From contig NZ_LXEP01000044.1 in assembly GCF_001654835.1 (NCBI RefSeq), forward strand, positions 62,001-126,000: a DNA stretch of 64,000 bases, written 5' to 3'. The stretch comes from Buttiauxella gaviniae ATCC 51604. GTDB lineage: Bacteria > Pseudomonadota > Gammaproteobacteria > Enterobacterales > Enterobacteriaceae. Positions 17,897-27,433 of this stretch are shown one piece after another. Under the pieces are notes generated by a model, which had not been told where the DNA came from, did not search any database, and saw only the letters and a list, made by a program, of their open reading frames with translations. How positions within the stretch are numbered: the stretch's first letter is position 1; each line of letters begins with the position of its first letter. A program made the translations under genes and the position numbers.

Positions 17897-20194
17897 TTAA
17901 GCTATACGCAGGCTTTCAACAGGAGCAGTACGGCAAATTTTTACCGGTACTGATTTCGACGTTGGTGTCCCGGTGCCGTCGCCGACGCTGCTCAGAGGAA
18001 CCAATGGGTTCGTTTCAGGGTAATAGGCTGCCAGATTGCCGCGTGGGATGTTGTAAGGCACGATTTTAAAACCGCTGACTTTGCGCGAGATGCCATCGTT
18101 CCATATCGTTTCGATATCTACCAGGTCACCCTCGTGCAACTCAAGTGCCGCAAGATCTTCCGGGTTAATAAACAGGACTTCACGCTGGCCGTAAACACCG
18201 CGATAACGGTCGTCCAACCCATAAATTGTGGTGTTATATTGATCGTGCGAGCGTAAAGTTTGCAGCGCAAACGGGGCTTTTAAATCACCAAATAATGATT
18301 CTGGAAGAGGGGCCGCGCTGAATTCTGCTCTCCCCGTTGGGGTATTAAAACGTAATTCCGCCGCTGCGTTACCAAGGTAGAAACCACCTGGTTTTTCACA
18401 TTGTTGGTTAAAATCTTTAAAGCCTGGAAGGGTGGCCGCAATATGGTCGCGAATCAGATTGTAATCCGCTGATAATGCCAGCCAGTCGAGCTTTTCTTGC
18501 CCCAGAACCGTGTTAGCAATCCCGCAAACAATGGCGGTTTCTGAACGCTGTGTTGCAGCAATCGGTTTCCCGATACCTTCAGATGCGTGCACCATGCTGA
18601 ATGAGTCTTCAACGGTGATGAACTGCCGCCCACTGGCCTGCATATCTTCTTCAGTACGCCCAAGCGTTGGCAAAATTAGTGACTCTTTGCCGGGTACGAC
18701 ATGGCTGCGGTTAAGTTTGGTGCTGATATGTACCGTCAGGCCGCAACGTTGCAGAGCTTCCTCGGTGCGAGGGCTATCTGGTGCGGCTGCTGCAAGATTG
18801 CCACCAAGTGTAATCAAGACTTTGACTTCATCACGTAGCATTGCCGCAATAGCTTCAACGGTGTTATGGCCTTGCGCGCGCGGAGGTTCAAAACCGAAAT
18901 GTGCGGCAAGACTATCAAGTAATGCAGCCGATGGTTTTTCATCAATGCCCATCGTGCGGTTGCCCTGCACATTACTGTGACCGCGCACTGGGCACAGGCC
19001 CGCACCAGGTTTTCCGAGATGGCCACCCAGAAGTTGCAGATTAACGATTTCACGTACGGTGTTCAGGGAGTGTTTGTGCTGGGTAATGCCCATTGCCCAG
19101 GTGCAAATCACACGTTCGGCCTGCTGCCAGATAGTCGCGGCATCACGTAGTTGCTGTTCGCTCAATCCAGATTGATGGGTAATGTGCTCCCAGGATGTGT
19201 TGTCGATTTCAGCAAACCATGCGTCCACGCCATGAGTGTGTTCAGCAATAAAGGTTTCATCGAAAATACCCGTGCCACCGTTCTCAAATTTCTGACGATG
19301 GGTTTCCAGCAGCGCTTTTGCCATACCGCGAATCGCTGCCATATCACCGCCCAGATTCGGCTGGTAATAGTAGCTACTGATTTTACCGGCCAGTGGTGTC
19401 ACCACTTCTAATGGCTTTTGCGGATCGGCAAAACGTTCAAGACCGCGTTCACGCAGGGTATTGAAGGTCACAATTTGTGCGCCATTTTCAGCAGCGTGAC
19501 GCAAGCTATGCAACATACGTGGGTGGTTAGTACCGGGGTTTTGGCCAAACACAAAAATGGCGTTGGCCTTATCAAAATCATCTAAATGAATGGTGCCTTT
19601 GCCGACGCCAATGCTGCGTTTAAGCCCGCTGCCGCTGGCTTCATGGCACATATTCGAGCAGTCTGGGAAATTATTGGTTCCCATCATGCGACCGAATAGC
19701 TGGTACAGATAAGACGCTTCGTTACTGGCGCGTCCTGAGGTGTACAGTTCCATCTGGTCGGGATTATCCAGTGCTTTAATATGCCGACCGATAAGCGCCA
19801 GTGCGTCATCCCAGCTAATTGCTTCGTAATGGTCAGTCTGCGGGTTGTAACGCAACGGCTCAGTCAATCGTCCTTGATACTCAAGGAAATAATCGCTCTG
19901 CTGATACAGATTGCTGACACTGTGTTTAGCAAAAAACTCGTTATCGATAAAACGGCGAGTTGCTTCCCATGTCACTGCTTTCGCACCATTTTCGCAGAAG
20001 CTAAAAGTACTTTTATTGTCATCGCCCCATGCACAGCCTGGGCAGTCAAACCCTTTGGCTTTGTTCATGCGCATCAGGTTGCGCAGGTTTTTTATGGCAT
20101 GTTTGCTGTCGATAACAAAGCGGGTAGTTGCTTCAAGAGAGCCCCAGCCACCGGCTGCAGCGCGATAGGGTTTGATTGCAGATTTAAATTTCAT
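17897..20194 (-). CDS. ydeP: Molybdopterin oxidoreductase, YdeP family
   Basis: A cytoplasmic formate-dehydrogenase-like alpha subunit of 765 residues (E. coli YdeP is 759). YdeP is associated with acid resistance; its natural substrate is unknown. Features are the N-terminal FDCPGCAWGD cysteine pair, the FCENGAKAVTWEA segment, CSNMCHEASGSGLKRSIG near residue 185, and molybdopterin-binding blocks such as FGQNPGTNHPRML and LGGHLGKPGAGLCPVRGHSN. Start MKFKSA is used rather than the longer reading. It has no partner subunit genes next to it, as in E. coli. Confidence 0.92.
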   Translation of the reverse strand: MKFKSAIKPYRAAAGGWGSLEATTRFVIDSKHAIKNLRNLMRMNKAKGFDCPGCAWGDDNKSTFSFCENGAKAVTWEATRRFIDNEFFAKHSVSNLYQQSDYFLEYQGRLTEPLRYNPQTDHYEAISWDDALALIGRHIKALDNPDQMELYTSGRASNEASYLYQLFGRMMGTNNFPDCSNMCHEASGSGLKRSIGVGKGTIHLDDFDKANAIFVFGQNPGTNHPRMLHSLRHAAENGAQIVTFNTLRERGLERFADPQKPLEVVTPLAGKISSYYYQPNLGGDMAAIRGMAKALLETHRQKFENGGTGIFDETFIAEHTHGVDAWFAEIDNTSWEHITHQSGLSEQQLRDAATIWQQAERVICTWAMGITQHKHSLNTVREIVNLQLLGGHLGKPGAGLCPVRGHSNVQGNRTMGIDEKPSAALLDSLAAHFGFEPPRAQGHNTVEAIAAMLRDEVKVLITLGGNLAAAAPDSPRTEEALQRCGLTVHISTKLNRSHVVPGKESLILPTLGRTEEDMQASGRQFITVEDSFSMVHASEGIGKPIAATQRSETAIVCGIANTVLGQEKLDWLALSADYNLIRDHIAATLPGFKDFNQQCEKPGGFYLGNAAAELRFNTPTGRAEFSAAPLPESLFGDLKAPFALQTLRSHDQYNTTIYGLDDRYRGVYGQREVLFINPEDLAALELHEGDLVDIETIWNDGISRKVSGFKIVPYNIPRGNLAAYYPETNPLVPLSSVGDGTGTPTSKSVPVKICRTAPVESLRIA

Positions 20195-20389
20195 AACGCT
20201 TAATTGTTGTCCTTTGAGCGACCGCACGCGGTTACGCCATTTACTGTTACAGTCAGTTTACTCCGGTTTAACCTGAATGTAAGCCTTACTAATTTCAGGG
20301 CTAAACTGTGATCTGTATAACTATTCATCGATGATTTGTTAACCCCTCCACAAAACGACAACTTTTTGTTCAATCTTTTGTATTTCATG

Positions 20390-20397
20390 GCCGATGA
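20390..20397 (+). promoter_or_regulatory. Candidate sigma-28 (FliA) -10 element
   Basis: GCCGATGA (20390-20397) matches the flagellar sigma-28 -10 consensus GCCGATAA at 7 of 8 bases and lies 44 bases upstream of the chemoreceptor start. The -35 side (a TTTT-ending run 11 bases upstream) is only partly like TAAAGTTT. A class-III flagellar promoter is what a chemoreceptor gene would be expected to have. Confidence 0.5.
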
Positions 20398-20441
20398 CTC
20401 TTTTACAGAAACACCTTTTTACAAAAAGAGAAACCAAGGAC

Positions 20442-22133
20442 ATGGCAACTACAAAAATCTCCCCACAAGGGGCTGTTCGTTTCTGGCACAACATCCGATT
20501 AGTGCCGCTGTTTACCTCTATTCTGGTTGGAATTTTAGTGCTGTTCGCTTTATGTGTAGGGCTTGCGAGCTATTTTTTGATCCAGAGCGACAAAGCGCTA
20601 CAGGACGTGACCAACGAAATCCAGGTGCGGATTGGGCTTTCGGAAAGCTCTACCAATTTGCGTAGCGCGCGACTGAATATCATTCATGCAGGGGCCGCTG
20701 GGCGTGTGGCCGACATGGATGATATGAAATTTAATATCGCTGAGGCAGAAAAGCTGATTAAACAAGCACAGGCCAGTTTCGATATTTATATGGATCGTGC
20801 CGACAAAGTGGAGGCGGGTGAAGCACTGGATAGTCAGTTGCGCGCACGCTTTGATGACTACCTGAATAAAGGTATGGCGCCGATGATGAAATATGCCAAA
20901 AACGGCATGTTTGAGGCCATCATCAATCATGAAAATGAAGAAGCCCGCAAGCTGGATGCCGACTACAACAAGGTGTTAGAGCAAGCGGCGAAGATTCGTA
21001 CCGAGCGTGCAGTTGCACTTCATGAGCAAGCCCTGGCCCGCTCACATTTAAGTGTGATGGTTATGGCATGCGCATTTGCAATCGCGCTGCTTCTGACGAT
21101 ATTTACCTTTGTCGTGTTACGCCGCGTGGTTATTCAACCTCTGCAACAGGCAGCAACGCGCATCGAACATATCTCCAAAGGTGATTTAACCCAGCCATTG
21201 CAATCTTTCGGCAAGAGTGAAATCGGCAAACTGAATCAGAACTTGCAGGATATGCAGGTTTCATTGGTGAATACGGTTGGCGAAGTGCGTATGGGGGCCG
21301 AGGCGATTTATCAGGGCACCAGCGAAATCTCTGCCGGTAATACCGATTTGTCGGCGCGTACTGAACAACAAGTAGCGGCACTTGAAGAAACGGCGGCCAG
21401 CATGGAGCAGTTAACGGCCACGGTGAAACAGAATGCAGATAACGCCCATCACGCGACCAGGCTTGCCGAAGAAGCCTCCCACAAAGCCGGTGACGGTGGG
21501 CGCATTGTCTCAAGTGTTGTGAAAACCATGACCAATATCTCTACCAGTTCGAAGAAAATTTCCGAGATAACTGCGGTCATCAACAGCATTGCTTTCCAGA
21601 CCAATATCCTGGCGCTCAATGCAGCGGTTGAAGCGGCGCGGGCTGGCGAGCAGGGGCGCGGATTTGCGGTAGTCGCAACCGAAGTACGCACCCTGGCACA
21701 GCGCAGTGCACAAGCTGCCAAAGAAATTGAGGGGCTTATTAGCGAATCGGTATCGCTCATTGATAGTGGCTCAAGCCAGGTCGCTCATGCAGGCGAAACT
21801 ATGACGGATATTGTCGGCGCGGTGCGACGTGTCACCAATATCATGCAAGAAATTGCGGCGGCATCGGATGAGCAAAGCCGTGGTATTGAGCAGGTCGGAA
21901 TCGCGATAAACGAGATGGATAATGTGACGCAGCAAAATGCTGCACTGGTTGAAGAAGCAACCGCTGCGGCGAATTCCCTCGAGGAGCAGGCGGCACGCCT
22001 GACTACCGCTGTAGGAACATTTCGTTTAAGCCGTCAGCCCAACGTTGTAAAAACTCAGCCTGAAAAGCCAAAATCTACCGCTAAGGCGGCTAAAACGGTT
22101 ATAGACGAAGACGATAACTGGGCAACATTTTAG
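20442..22133 (+). CDS. Methyl-accepting chemotaxis protein (Tar/Tsr type)
   Basis: A 563-residue transmembrane chemoreceptor. TM1 is at residues about 23-50, followed by a four-helix periplasmic ligand domain (to about 205), TM2 (about 206-230), HAMP ([20 protein letters not shown]), and a long methylated coiled coil. The signalling tip carries [20 protein letters not shown]. The C-terminus DNWATF corresponds to the CheR/CheB-docking pentapeptide NWETF with E changed to A. Start MATTKISP follows CCAAGGAC at the right distance; the longer reading begins within the promoter. Transcription is likely flagellar (sigma-28-like element upstream). The ligand is not predictable. Confidence 0.93.
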   Translation: MATTKISPQGAVRFWHNIRLVPLFTSILVGILVLFALCVGLASYFLIQSDKALQDVTNEIQVRIGLSESSTNLRSARLNIIHAGAAGRVADMDDMKFNIAEAEKLIKQAQASFDIYMDRADKVEAGEALDSQLRARFDDYLNKGMAPMMKYAKNGMFEAIINHENEEARKLDADYNKVLEQAAKIRTERAVALHEQALARSHLSVMVMACAFAIALLLTIFTFVVLRRVVIQPLQQAATRIEHISKGDLTQPLQSFGKSEIGKLNQNLQDMQVSLVNTVGEVRMGAEAIYQGTSEISAGNTDLSARTEQQVAALEETAASMEQLTATVKQNADNAHHATRLAEEASHKAGDGGRIVSSVVKTMTNISTSSKKISEITAVINSIAFQTNILALNAAVEAARAGEQGRGFAVVATEVRTLAQRSAQAAKEIEGLISESVSLIDSGSSQVAHAGETMTDIVGAVRRVTNIMQEIAAASDEQSRGIEQVGIAINEMDNVTQQNAALVEEATAAANSLEEQAARLTTAVGTFRLSRQPNVVKTQPEKPKSTAKAAKTVIDEDDNWATF

Positions 22134-22145
22134 ATGATGTGAATC

Positions 22146-22281
22146 GGTGGATGTCGCTTGCGCTAATCCACCCTACAAACCCTCAAAAAAGGCCGTTCGT
22201 AGGTCGAATTAGCGCAGCGACATCCGACACAACGATTGCACAGACCTCAATAGGCCGGATTAGCCCAACGCTGTCCGGCCC
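22146..22281. repeat. Cluster of three REP-like palindromes
   Basis: Three hairpins lie in a row between convergent genes. They are GGTGGAT (22146-22152)/ATCCACC (22166-22172), GTAGGTCGAATTAGCG...CGACATCCGAC (about 22199-22228), and GGCCGGA/TCCGGCC (about 22253-22281). Their loops share GTCGC/AGCG words, the layout of BIME-type arrays of alternating REPs. Confidence 0.65.
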
Positions 22282-22287
22282 CAACCC

Positions 22288-24018
22288 TTACTCCATTTCC
22301 AGCCGCAGATTAAGCGCGGCAATCTCCATCCGCCATTGCTGCTGAAGCGCTGGTTTCTGATGACTTTGCTTGCGCGCTAAATCCTGCGCAAGCTTCTCCT
22401 CCAGCTCAACCAAGCGTTCCAACCAGCTTTCAGTTTCCGAATGAACCTGAACCGCCGTTGATGACTCGTCATTCTGTGACGTTGTCACAATGTCGGCATT
22501 GTCATTCTTCAGCTGCGCATACAGCCCCTCAAGTGAGTGCCACTCGCTGAGTTCGCCATTATCAATCAACCAGAAGCGGTTACAGCTTTTAGCGATTAAT
22601 GTCCGGTCGTGTGTAACCAGCAACACGCCACCCTCGAAACTTTGCAGTGTTTCCGCCAGCGCCTCTTTGCCTTCCATATCCAGGTGGTTGGTTGGCTCAT
22701 CAAGCAGTAGCAGCGAATAACGCGCAAGAGTCAGCCCAACAAACAGCAATCGTGATCGTTCGCCTCCGCTCAAAGTGCTCACCGTTTGCCCATGGCGTAA
22801 CCAGGCAAATCCGGCGCTGATTAACGCCATTTTGCGATCGCGCTCAGATAACGGCGCAAAAGGTTCGAGTGCTTCGATCAAGGTGTCACCGTCACGTAAC
22901 TGATGAAGTGTCTGGTCGTAATAACCCATCTCTACGCGTGGATGCAGGCGGATTGTGGAGTCATCTTGCGACTGCTGATAATGTTGCCACAGCAGGCGTA
23001 ATAAAGATGATTTTCCGCAGCCGTTCTTGCCGATTATTGCCACCCGATCACCACTTTTCATGCGCTGCATAGCCAGGTTAAACAGTGGAGGACAATCTGG
23101 TGCCGGACTCACCGACAGGTTTTCCATTTCCAGCAGGCGATTAGCGGGTAATGCCTCGCCTTTGAGTATCAGTTGCCATAGGTTCGCAGCACTTAACTCA
23201 GTTTGGCTGTCCTTAAGTTTGTCGACGCGTTTTTCCATTTGCTTAGCTTTACGGGCAAGGTCTTCGTTGTCGTAGACTTTGCCCCAAATTGCCAGACGTT
23301 TCGCACTGGCCGCTATGCGGTCAATTTCCTTTTGCTCGGACTGATGGCGGTGTGCATCGGTACGGTCACGCTCTTCAAGCGCTGCGCGGGCCGCAGAGCA
23401 GGGTAGCTGGAAGAAACTGAGTCCGTGGTCACGCAGGATCCATGTTCCGTTGGTGACGTTATCCAACAGATGTTGATCGTGAGAAACCAGCACAAAGCTG
23501 CCGTTCCAGTTACGTAAGAACTGCTCCAGCCACAGTAGCGTGGGTAAATCGAGGTGGTTGCTTGGTTCATCAAGCAACAAGAGGTCCGGCTCGGTGATCA
23601 ACGCGCGCGCCAATAATAAACGTGTGTGTTGCCCGCCGCTTAACGTTCCGGCGGTGAGTTGCCATGCACTTTCATCAAAACCCATGCTGGCTAAGAGCGC
23701 CTGTGCTCGCCAGCCATCGGTATGTTGTTGTGCTTCACTCAGTCTCGCTATCACGGCTTCAAGTAAGGTGAGTGAATGTAAATCTTCAGGTAAATGCTGT
23801 TCGACACGCGCCAATAAGCAGTGATGCGCGCGCGTCACGCTGCCACTATTGGGTTCGATTGTGCCATCAAGCAATTTAAGAAGGGTGCTTTTACCACAGC
23901 CGTTGTGGCCGATTAAGCCCAGGCGATCGCCTTTTTTAAGCGTAAAAGTGATGTCAGCCAGCAGAGGGCCGAAAGCAGTATCAAGACTAAGGGATTGTGC
24001 GGTTAATAATGTGCTCAT
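22288..24018 (-). CDS. ABC-F family ATPase (ribosome-associated type)
   Basis: A soluble twin-ATPase of 576 residues without membrane segments. Domain 1 has Walker A GHNGCGKST near residue 37 and signature LSGGQHTRLLLARAL near 127. A linker rich in charged residues follows (about 205-300). Domain 2 has GKNGCGKSS near 328 and LSGGERSRLLFVGL near 420. A C-terminal coiled coil ends the protein. ABC-F proteins act on ribosomes as translation factors or antibiotic-protection proteins. It is not recognisably EttA, Uup, YbiT or YheS. The preceding 28-codon leader ORF with a hairpin is suggestive of translation-controlled expression, common in resistance-type ABC-F genes. Confidence 0.88.
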   Translation of the reverse strand: MSTLLTAQSLSLDTAFGPLLADITFTLKKGDRLGLIGHNGCGKSTLLKLLDGTIEPNSGSVTRAHHCLLARVEQHLPEDLHSLTLLEAVIARLSEAQQHTDGWRAQALLASMGFDESAWQLTAGTLSGGQHTRLLLARALITEPDLLLLDEPSNHLDLPTLLWLEQFLRNWNGSFVLVSHDQHLLDNVTNGTWILRDHGLSFFQLPCSAARAALEERDRTDAHRHQSEQKEIDRIAASAKRLAIWGKVYDNEDLARKAKQMEKRVDKLKDSQTELSAANLWQLILKGEALPANRLLEMENLSVSPAPDCPPLFNLAMQRMKSGDRVAIIGKNGCGKSSLLRLLWQHYQQSQDDSTIRLHPRVEMGYYDQTLHQLRDGDTLIEALEPFAPLSERDRKMALISAGFAWLRHGQTVSTLSGGERSRLLFVGLTLARYSLLLLDEPTNHLDMEGKEALAETLQSFEGGVLLVTHDRTLIAKSCNRFWLIDNGELSEWHSLEGLYAQLKNDNADIVTTSQNDESSTAVQVHSETESWLERLVELEEKLAQDLARKQSHQKPALQQQWRMEIAALNLRLEME

Positions 24019-24117
24019 TGTTGCTTACTCAAGAGTTACAGGCGCGAAAACGCCTCGTCAAATATGGCTGACGATAACCCGGTAAGCCCGAGGGAAGGGA
24101 TTGCAGTTGGTTGCTTC

Positions 24118-24161
24118 GCTCAAGCCGGATTATCGCAGTGCGATATCGATAACGCTTGAGC
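24118..24161 (-). promoter_or_regulatory. Attenuator-like hairpin overlapping the leader ORF stop
   Basis: Outer arms GCTTGAGC/GCTCAAGC (24154-24161 and 24118-24125) and inner arms CGATAA/TTATCG (24147-24152 and 24130-24135) nest into one long hairpin in the ABC-F transcript. Its 3' inner arm contains the leader ORF stop codon. A ribosome finishing or stalling in the leader would melt it, so it is a candidate attenuation element. No U-tract follows directly. Confidence 0.5.
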
Positions 24162-24216
24162 TATGACGATCACCAAAGGTATGTGAAATAAACAAAATTT
24201 CACGAAACAGCAGCAT
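24130..24216 (-). CDS. Leader peptide (28 aa) upstream of the ABC-F gene
   Basis: A 28-codon ORF, MLLFREILFISHT at its start and SSSVIDIALR at its end. It has the strongest ribosome site in the region: AAGGAGGAA a few bases before its ATG. It stops 111 bases before the ABC-F start, and its last third forms one side of a stable hairpin. Short leader ORFs with strong ribosome sites precede many antibiotic-responsive ABC-F genes, where drug-stalled ribosomes switch on the downstream gene. The role here is inferred from position only. Confidence 0.5.
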   Translation of the reverse strand: MLLFREILFISHTFGDRHSSSVIDIALR

Positions 24217-24413
24217 GGGTTCCTCCTTATATATTCAGTTGGTTGATGAATAAACAAATCCTGGCAGAAAACAGAAATAAATACCAGCTACCGATATTTC
24301 CCAGGGAGCAATTGCGAAAATGCCGCGCTCCTCATGTTTTTAAAATGATGTTTTATTTAAATTGGCCTTTGGTTTTTCAAATAAAACATTAATAAAAGAC
24401 AGGGGCTTAACGT

Positions 24414-25670
24414 ATGTCATTACCTCGCTACTCTGCTCTAGCTGTGCTTTGTATCCCTCTGGTACTGCAAGGATGCAGTTCACCAAATCTCACCTCTCAC
24501 AAGGCACCAGGGAGCAGCACTCGCCCGGTTCTTAGCCAGAGCGAGGCGGATCATTTTACGGAACAAAACGTCTTCGCCCGTGGCGGAATAATTGCGATGG
24601 CGAAAAATGAGCCGTGGCAACCGGAGGCGTTGAATTTAAAAGATATTGATACGCCATGGGTTGTCGGCAAAGATGCGCCGTACCACACAGTGCAGCAGGC
24701 GGTGAATGCCGCATTAAAGGCTACGAAATCGAACCAGCGCGTTGTGATAAAAATCCTGCCAGGCGTCTATGAAGGCACGGTTTACATTCCGATGAATGCA
24801 CCGCCAGTCACGCTGTTTGGCGCAGGTGAAAACCCGCAGCATGTAACGATTCAACTGGCGCTCGACTCAATGATTTCACCGGAAGTCTGGCGCAAAACCG
24901 TCAACCCGAGCGGGCAATATCAACCGGGTGATCCGGCCTGGGAGATGTACCAATCCTGTGCTAACAAAACCACGCCGGTGGTCGCCACCACGTGCGCAGC
25001 CGTTCTCTGGTCGCAAAGTCATGGTTTCCAGCTTGCCAATCTGACGGTGGTTAATTCCTTACTCGACACCGTGGATGGTAACGCGCACCAGGGCGTGGCC
25101 CTGCGAACCGATGGCGACAAAGTGCAGATTGAAAATGTACGTTTGATTGGCCGCCAGGATACTTTTTTTGTTAATACCAGCGATGAGAAAAACCGCTACG
25201 TAACAGACAGAGTCAGCCGCGTATTCATCAAAGACAGCTACATTGAAGGCGATGTGGATTACGTGTTTGGTCGTGCGAATGCAGTGTTTGATAACGTGCA
25301 TTTCCATACTGTCTCATCGCGACAGTCGCAGGAAGCCTTTGTGTTGGCACCTAACACGTTGCCGGATAACCCTTACGGGTTCCTGGTGAAAAACAGCCGC
25401 TTTACCAGCGATGGCGGTTTCAAAAACGGCTACTTCGCAAAACTTGGACGGGCCTGGGATCAAGGGGCCAAAACGACCGGATATTTGCCGGGTAAAACCT
25501 CGAACAGTCAGGTGGTGGTGATGAACTCAACGATTGATAGCGGTTATGATTCTCTGTCGCCGTGGGGAAGTGCTGCCACGACCGCACGGCCATTTAACGG
25601 TAATAATGCCGCCGACAGAAATTTGAATGATGTAAATTTCAACCGCTTGTGGGAATTTAATAATCACTGA
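24414..25670 (+). CDS. Pectin methylesterase, outer-membrane lipoprotein type
   Basis: A 418-residue right-handed beta-helix pectinesterase of carbohydrate esterase family 8, with a lipoprotein signal peptide (lipobox LQGC, lipid on Cys 21). Family motifs occur in order: GVYEGTV, HQGVALRT, RQDTFFV, DVDYVFGRANAVFDN with the catalytic aspartate, and KLGRAWD. It resembles PemB and YbhC, which sit in the outer membrane and act on methylated oligogalacturonides. With serine at the +2 position after the lipid cysteine, outer-membrane sorting is expected. It points to a plant-associated or gut carbohydrate niche. Confidence 0.88.
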   Translation: MSLPRYSALAVLCIPLVLQGCSSPNLTSHKAPGSSTRPVLSQSEADHFTEQNVFARGGIIAMAKNEPWQPEALNLKDIDTPWVVGKDAPYHTVQQAVNAALKATKSNQRVVIKILPGVYEGTVYIPMNAPPVTLFGAGENPQHVTIQLALDSMISPEVWRKTVNPSGQYQPGDPAWEMYQSCANKTTPVVATTCAAVLWSQSHGFQLANLTVVNSLLDTVDGNAHQGVALRTDGDKVQIENVRLIGRQDTFFVNTSDEKNRYVTDRVSRVFIKDSYIEGDVDYVFGRANAVFDNVHFHTVSSRQSQEAFVLAPNTLPDNPYGFLVKNSRFTSDGGFKNGYFAKLGRAWDQGAKTTGYLPGKTSNSQVVVMNSTIDSGYDSLSPWGSAATTARPFNGNNAADRNLNDVNFNRLWEFNNH

Positions 25671-25696
25671 GCGTTTGGCACAAAATGAAATCATAA

Positions 25697-25855
25697 TGGC
25701 ACAAAGAGGTGCGCATGTCGTATGCGCTGTCTCAGTTGCAAACCACCGCGCTGCCGATTGGCGAAATTGCCTAACGCAGCGGGTATCTTTCAAGTTCACG
25801 ATTTACAGCCCGATCTCAGCAGCATTACGGCTGTTTGCCGAAAAACGTACGCTAG
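25697..25855 (+). pseudogene. Remnant of an AraC-family regulator (C-terminal HTH)
   Basis: In one frame the DNA reads LQTTALPIGEIA, then TAA (25772-25774), then RSGYLSSSRFTAR and CLPKNVR before a TAG at 25853. This is the second helix-turn-helix of an AraC/XylS protein (LPIGEIAxRSGYxSxSRFTARF...). The glutamine codon expected at the stop (CAA) has become TAA, and everything upstream of the last 45 or so codons is missing. It is therefore a decayed fragment between the pectinesterase and the aldehyde dehydrogenase, perhaps of a regulator that once served one of them. Confidence 0.75.
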
Positions 25856-25883
25856 AATAGGTTAACGTACGTTTCTTACCGCA

Positions 25884-27350
25884 TCAGAATGGTAACGGTC
25901 GTGGCTGGGTTTGCATGGTGATCCAGCGCAGTTCGGTAAACTCTCGTACCCCTGCCTGCCCACCAAAACGTCCGTAACCTGAGTCTTTAACCCCGCCGAA
26001 TGGCATCTGCGCTTCGTCGTGCACCGTTGGGCTATTGATGTGGCAGATTCCGCTTTGAATGCGGCTGGCAATATTCCATGCGCGAGCGGTATCGCGACTG
26101 AATACCGCAGCAGACAAGCCAAGATCGTTGTCATTGGCGATAGCCAGCGCTTCTTCATCACCTTTTGCACGAATAATCCCTTTTACCGGCCCGAAGGATT
26201 CTTCGTGGTAAATGCGCATTTCATTAGTGACAAAATCCAGCACTGTAGCGGGCATGAGGGTGGAATCCGCTTTGCCACCGGCAACCAGTTTTGCACCTTT
26301 TGCCAATGCGTCATCAATCAAATCATTGCAGCGCGAAACCGTCTGTACATCGACAACTGAACCCAACACGGTAGGGCCAAGGCGTGGGTCGCTGCATGGC
26401 AAACTCGTCGCTTTAGCTGCAAATTTTGCTACAAATTCATCGGCTATCCGTTCGTCAACGATAATGCGCTCGGTTGACATGCAGATTTGCCCAGAATTGG
26501 CGAAGGCTCCGAACGCCGCACAGTTCACCGCCAAATCAATGTCAGCATCATGCAGAACCAGCAAAGGTGCTTTGCCGCCCAGCTCTAAAACCACAGGTTT
26601 GAGATAACGAGCACAAGTTTGCGCGATAATTCTTCCGACGTGCGTTGAACCGGTGAAGTTCACTCGGCGCACTGCGGGATGAGCAATCATCGTCTCCACT
26701 ACGGTTCCCGCATCTTGTGGCGCATTGGTGACAAAATTGACTACACCCGCCGGGAATCCGGCTTCATTGAGTGCATCAATAATCAAACCATGTGTTGCGG
26801 GGGCGATTTCGGAACCCTTCAGTACTACGCAGTTACCGCAGGCCAGAGGTGTGGCAATAGCCCGCACGCCAAGGATCACGGGCGCATTCCACGGTGCCAT
26901 TCCCAGCACGACACCCGCAGGCTGGCGTATTGCCATTGCCAGGTTTCCTGGCACATCTGATGGGATAACTTCACCATTAATTTGCGTGGTGAGAGCTGCG
27001 GCTTCACGCAGAATCCCGGCGCCTAAATGCACATTAAATTCAGCCCACTGAGCGGTAGCACCTGTCTCGGCCGCCATCGCGGCGACAAATGCAGCTTGTT
27101 TGGCTTCCAGCGCATCAGCGGCTTTGAAAAGCAAAGCCCGGCGCTGGTTTGGCGGAGTTTGTGACCAGGCGACAAATGCCAGGCTTGCGGCTTCGACTGC
27201 TGCGCGAGCGTCATTGACGGTGGCAGCAGGCGCGATAGTCGCGACGTGTTCATCTAGCGGATTGCGGCGTTCAAAAGTTGCCTGGTTTTGTGCATCAACG
27301 GACAGTCCATTGATCAGCATCGAAATAGAGACAGGGGATGTTCGTGGCAT
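25884..27350 (-). CDS. NAD(P)-dependent aldehyde dehydrogenase
   Basis: An aldehyde dehydrogenase of 488 residues. APWNAP carries the oxyanion asparagine near residue 152, FTGSTHVGR the cofactor loop near 230, ELGGKAPL the general-base glutamate near 252, and NSGQICMSTER the catalytic cysteine near 286. Overall it resembles salicylaldehyde/vanillin dehydrogenases of aromatic degradation. A LysR regulator lies just upstream on the same strand (gap 83 bases). The aromatic substrate is an inference from resemblance only. Confidence 0.88.
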   Translation of the reverse strand: MPRTSPVSISMLINGLSVDAQNQATFERRNPLDEHVATIAPAATVNDARAAVEAASLAFVAWSQTPPNQRRALLFKAADALEAKQAAFVAAMAAETGATAQWAEFNVHLGAGILREAAALTTQINGEVIPSDVPGNLAMAIRQPAGVVLGMAPWNAPVILGVRAIATPLACGNCVVLKGSEIAPATHGLIIDALNEAGFPAGVVNFVTNAPQDAGTVVETMIAHPAVRRVNFTGSTHVGRIIAQTCARYLKPVVLELGGKAPLLVLHDADIDLAVNCAAFGAFANSGQICMSTERIIVDERIADEFVAKFAAKATSLPCSDPRLGPTVLGSVVDVQTVSRCNDLIDDALAKGAKLVAGGKADSTLMPATVLDFVTNEMRIYHEESFGPVKGIIRAKGDEEALAIANDNDLGLSAAVFSRDTARAWNIASRIQSGICHINSPTVHDEAQMPFGGVKDSGYGRFGGQAGVREFTELRWITMQTQPRPLPF

Positions 27351-27433
27351 ATGACACCTCTTTTGTTATTTAAATGTTAAGGTGTCATCGAGTGTAGTGA
27401 GGATTAAATGCATTTCCCAGCAATTTAACGTGG

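Noticed and set aside
25675-25860. A 61-codon ORF over the AraC remnant in another frame
   Set aside because: The frame that encodes the AraC HTH residues is a different one; this ORF is its shadow.
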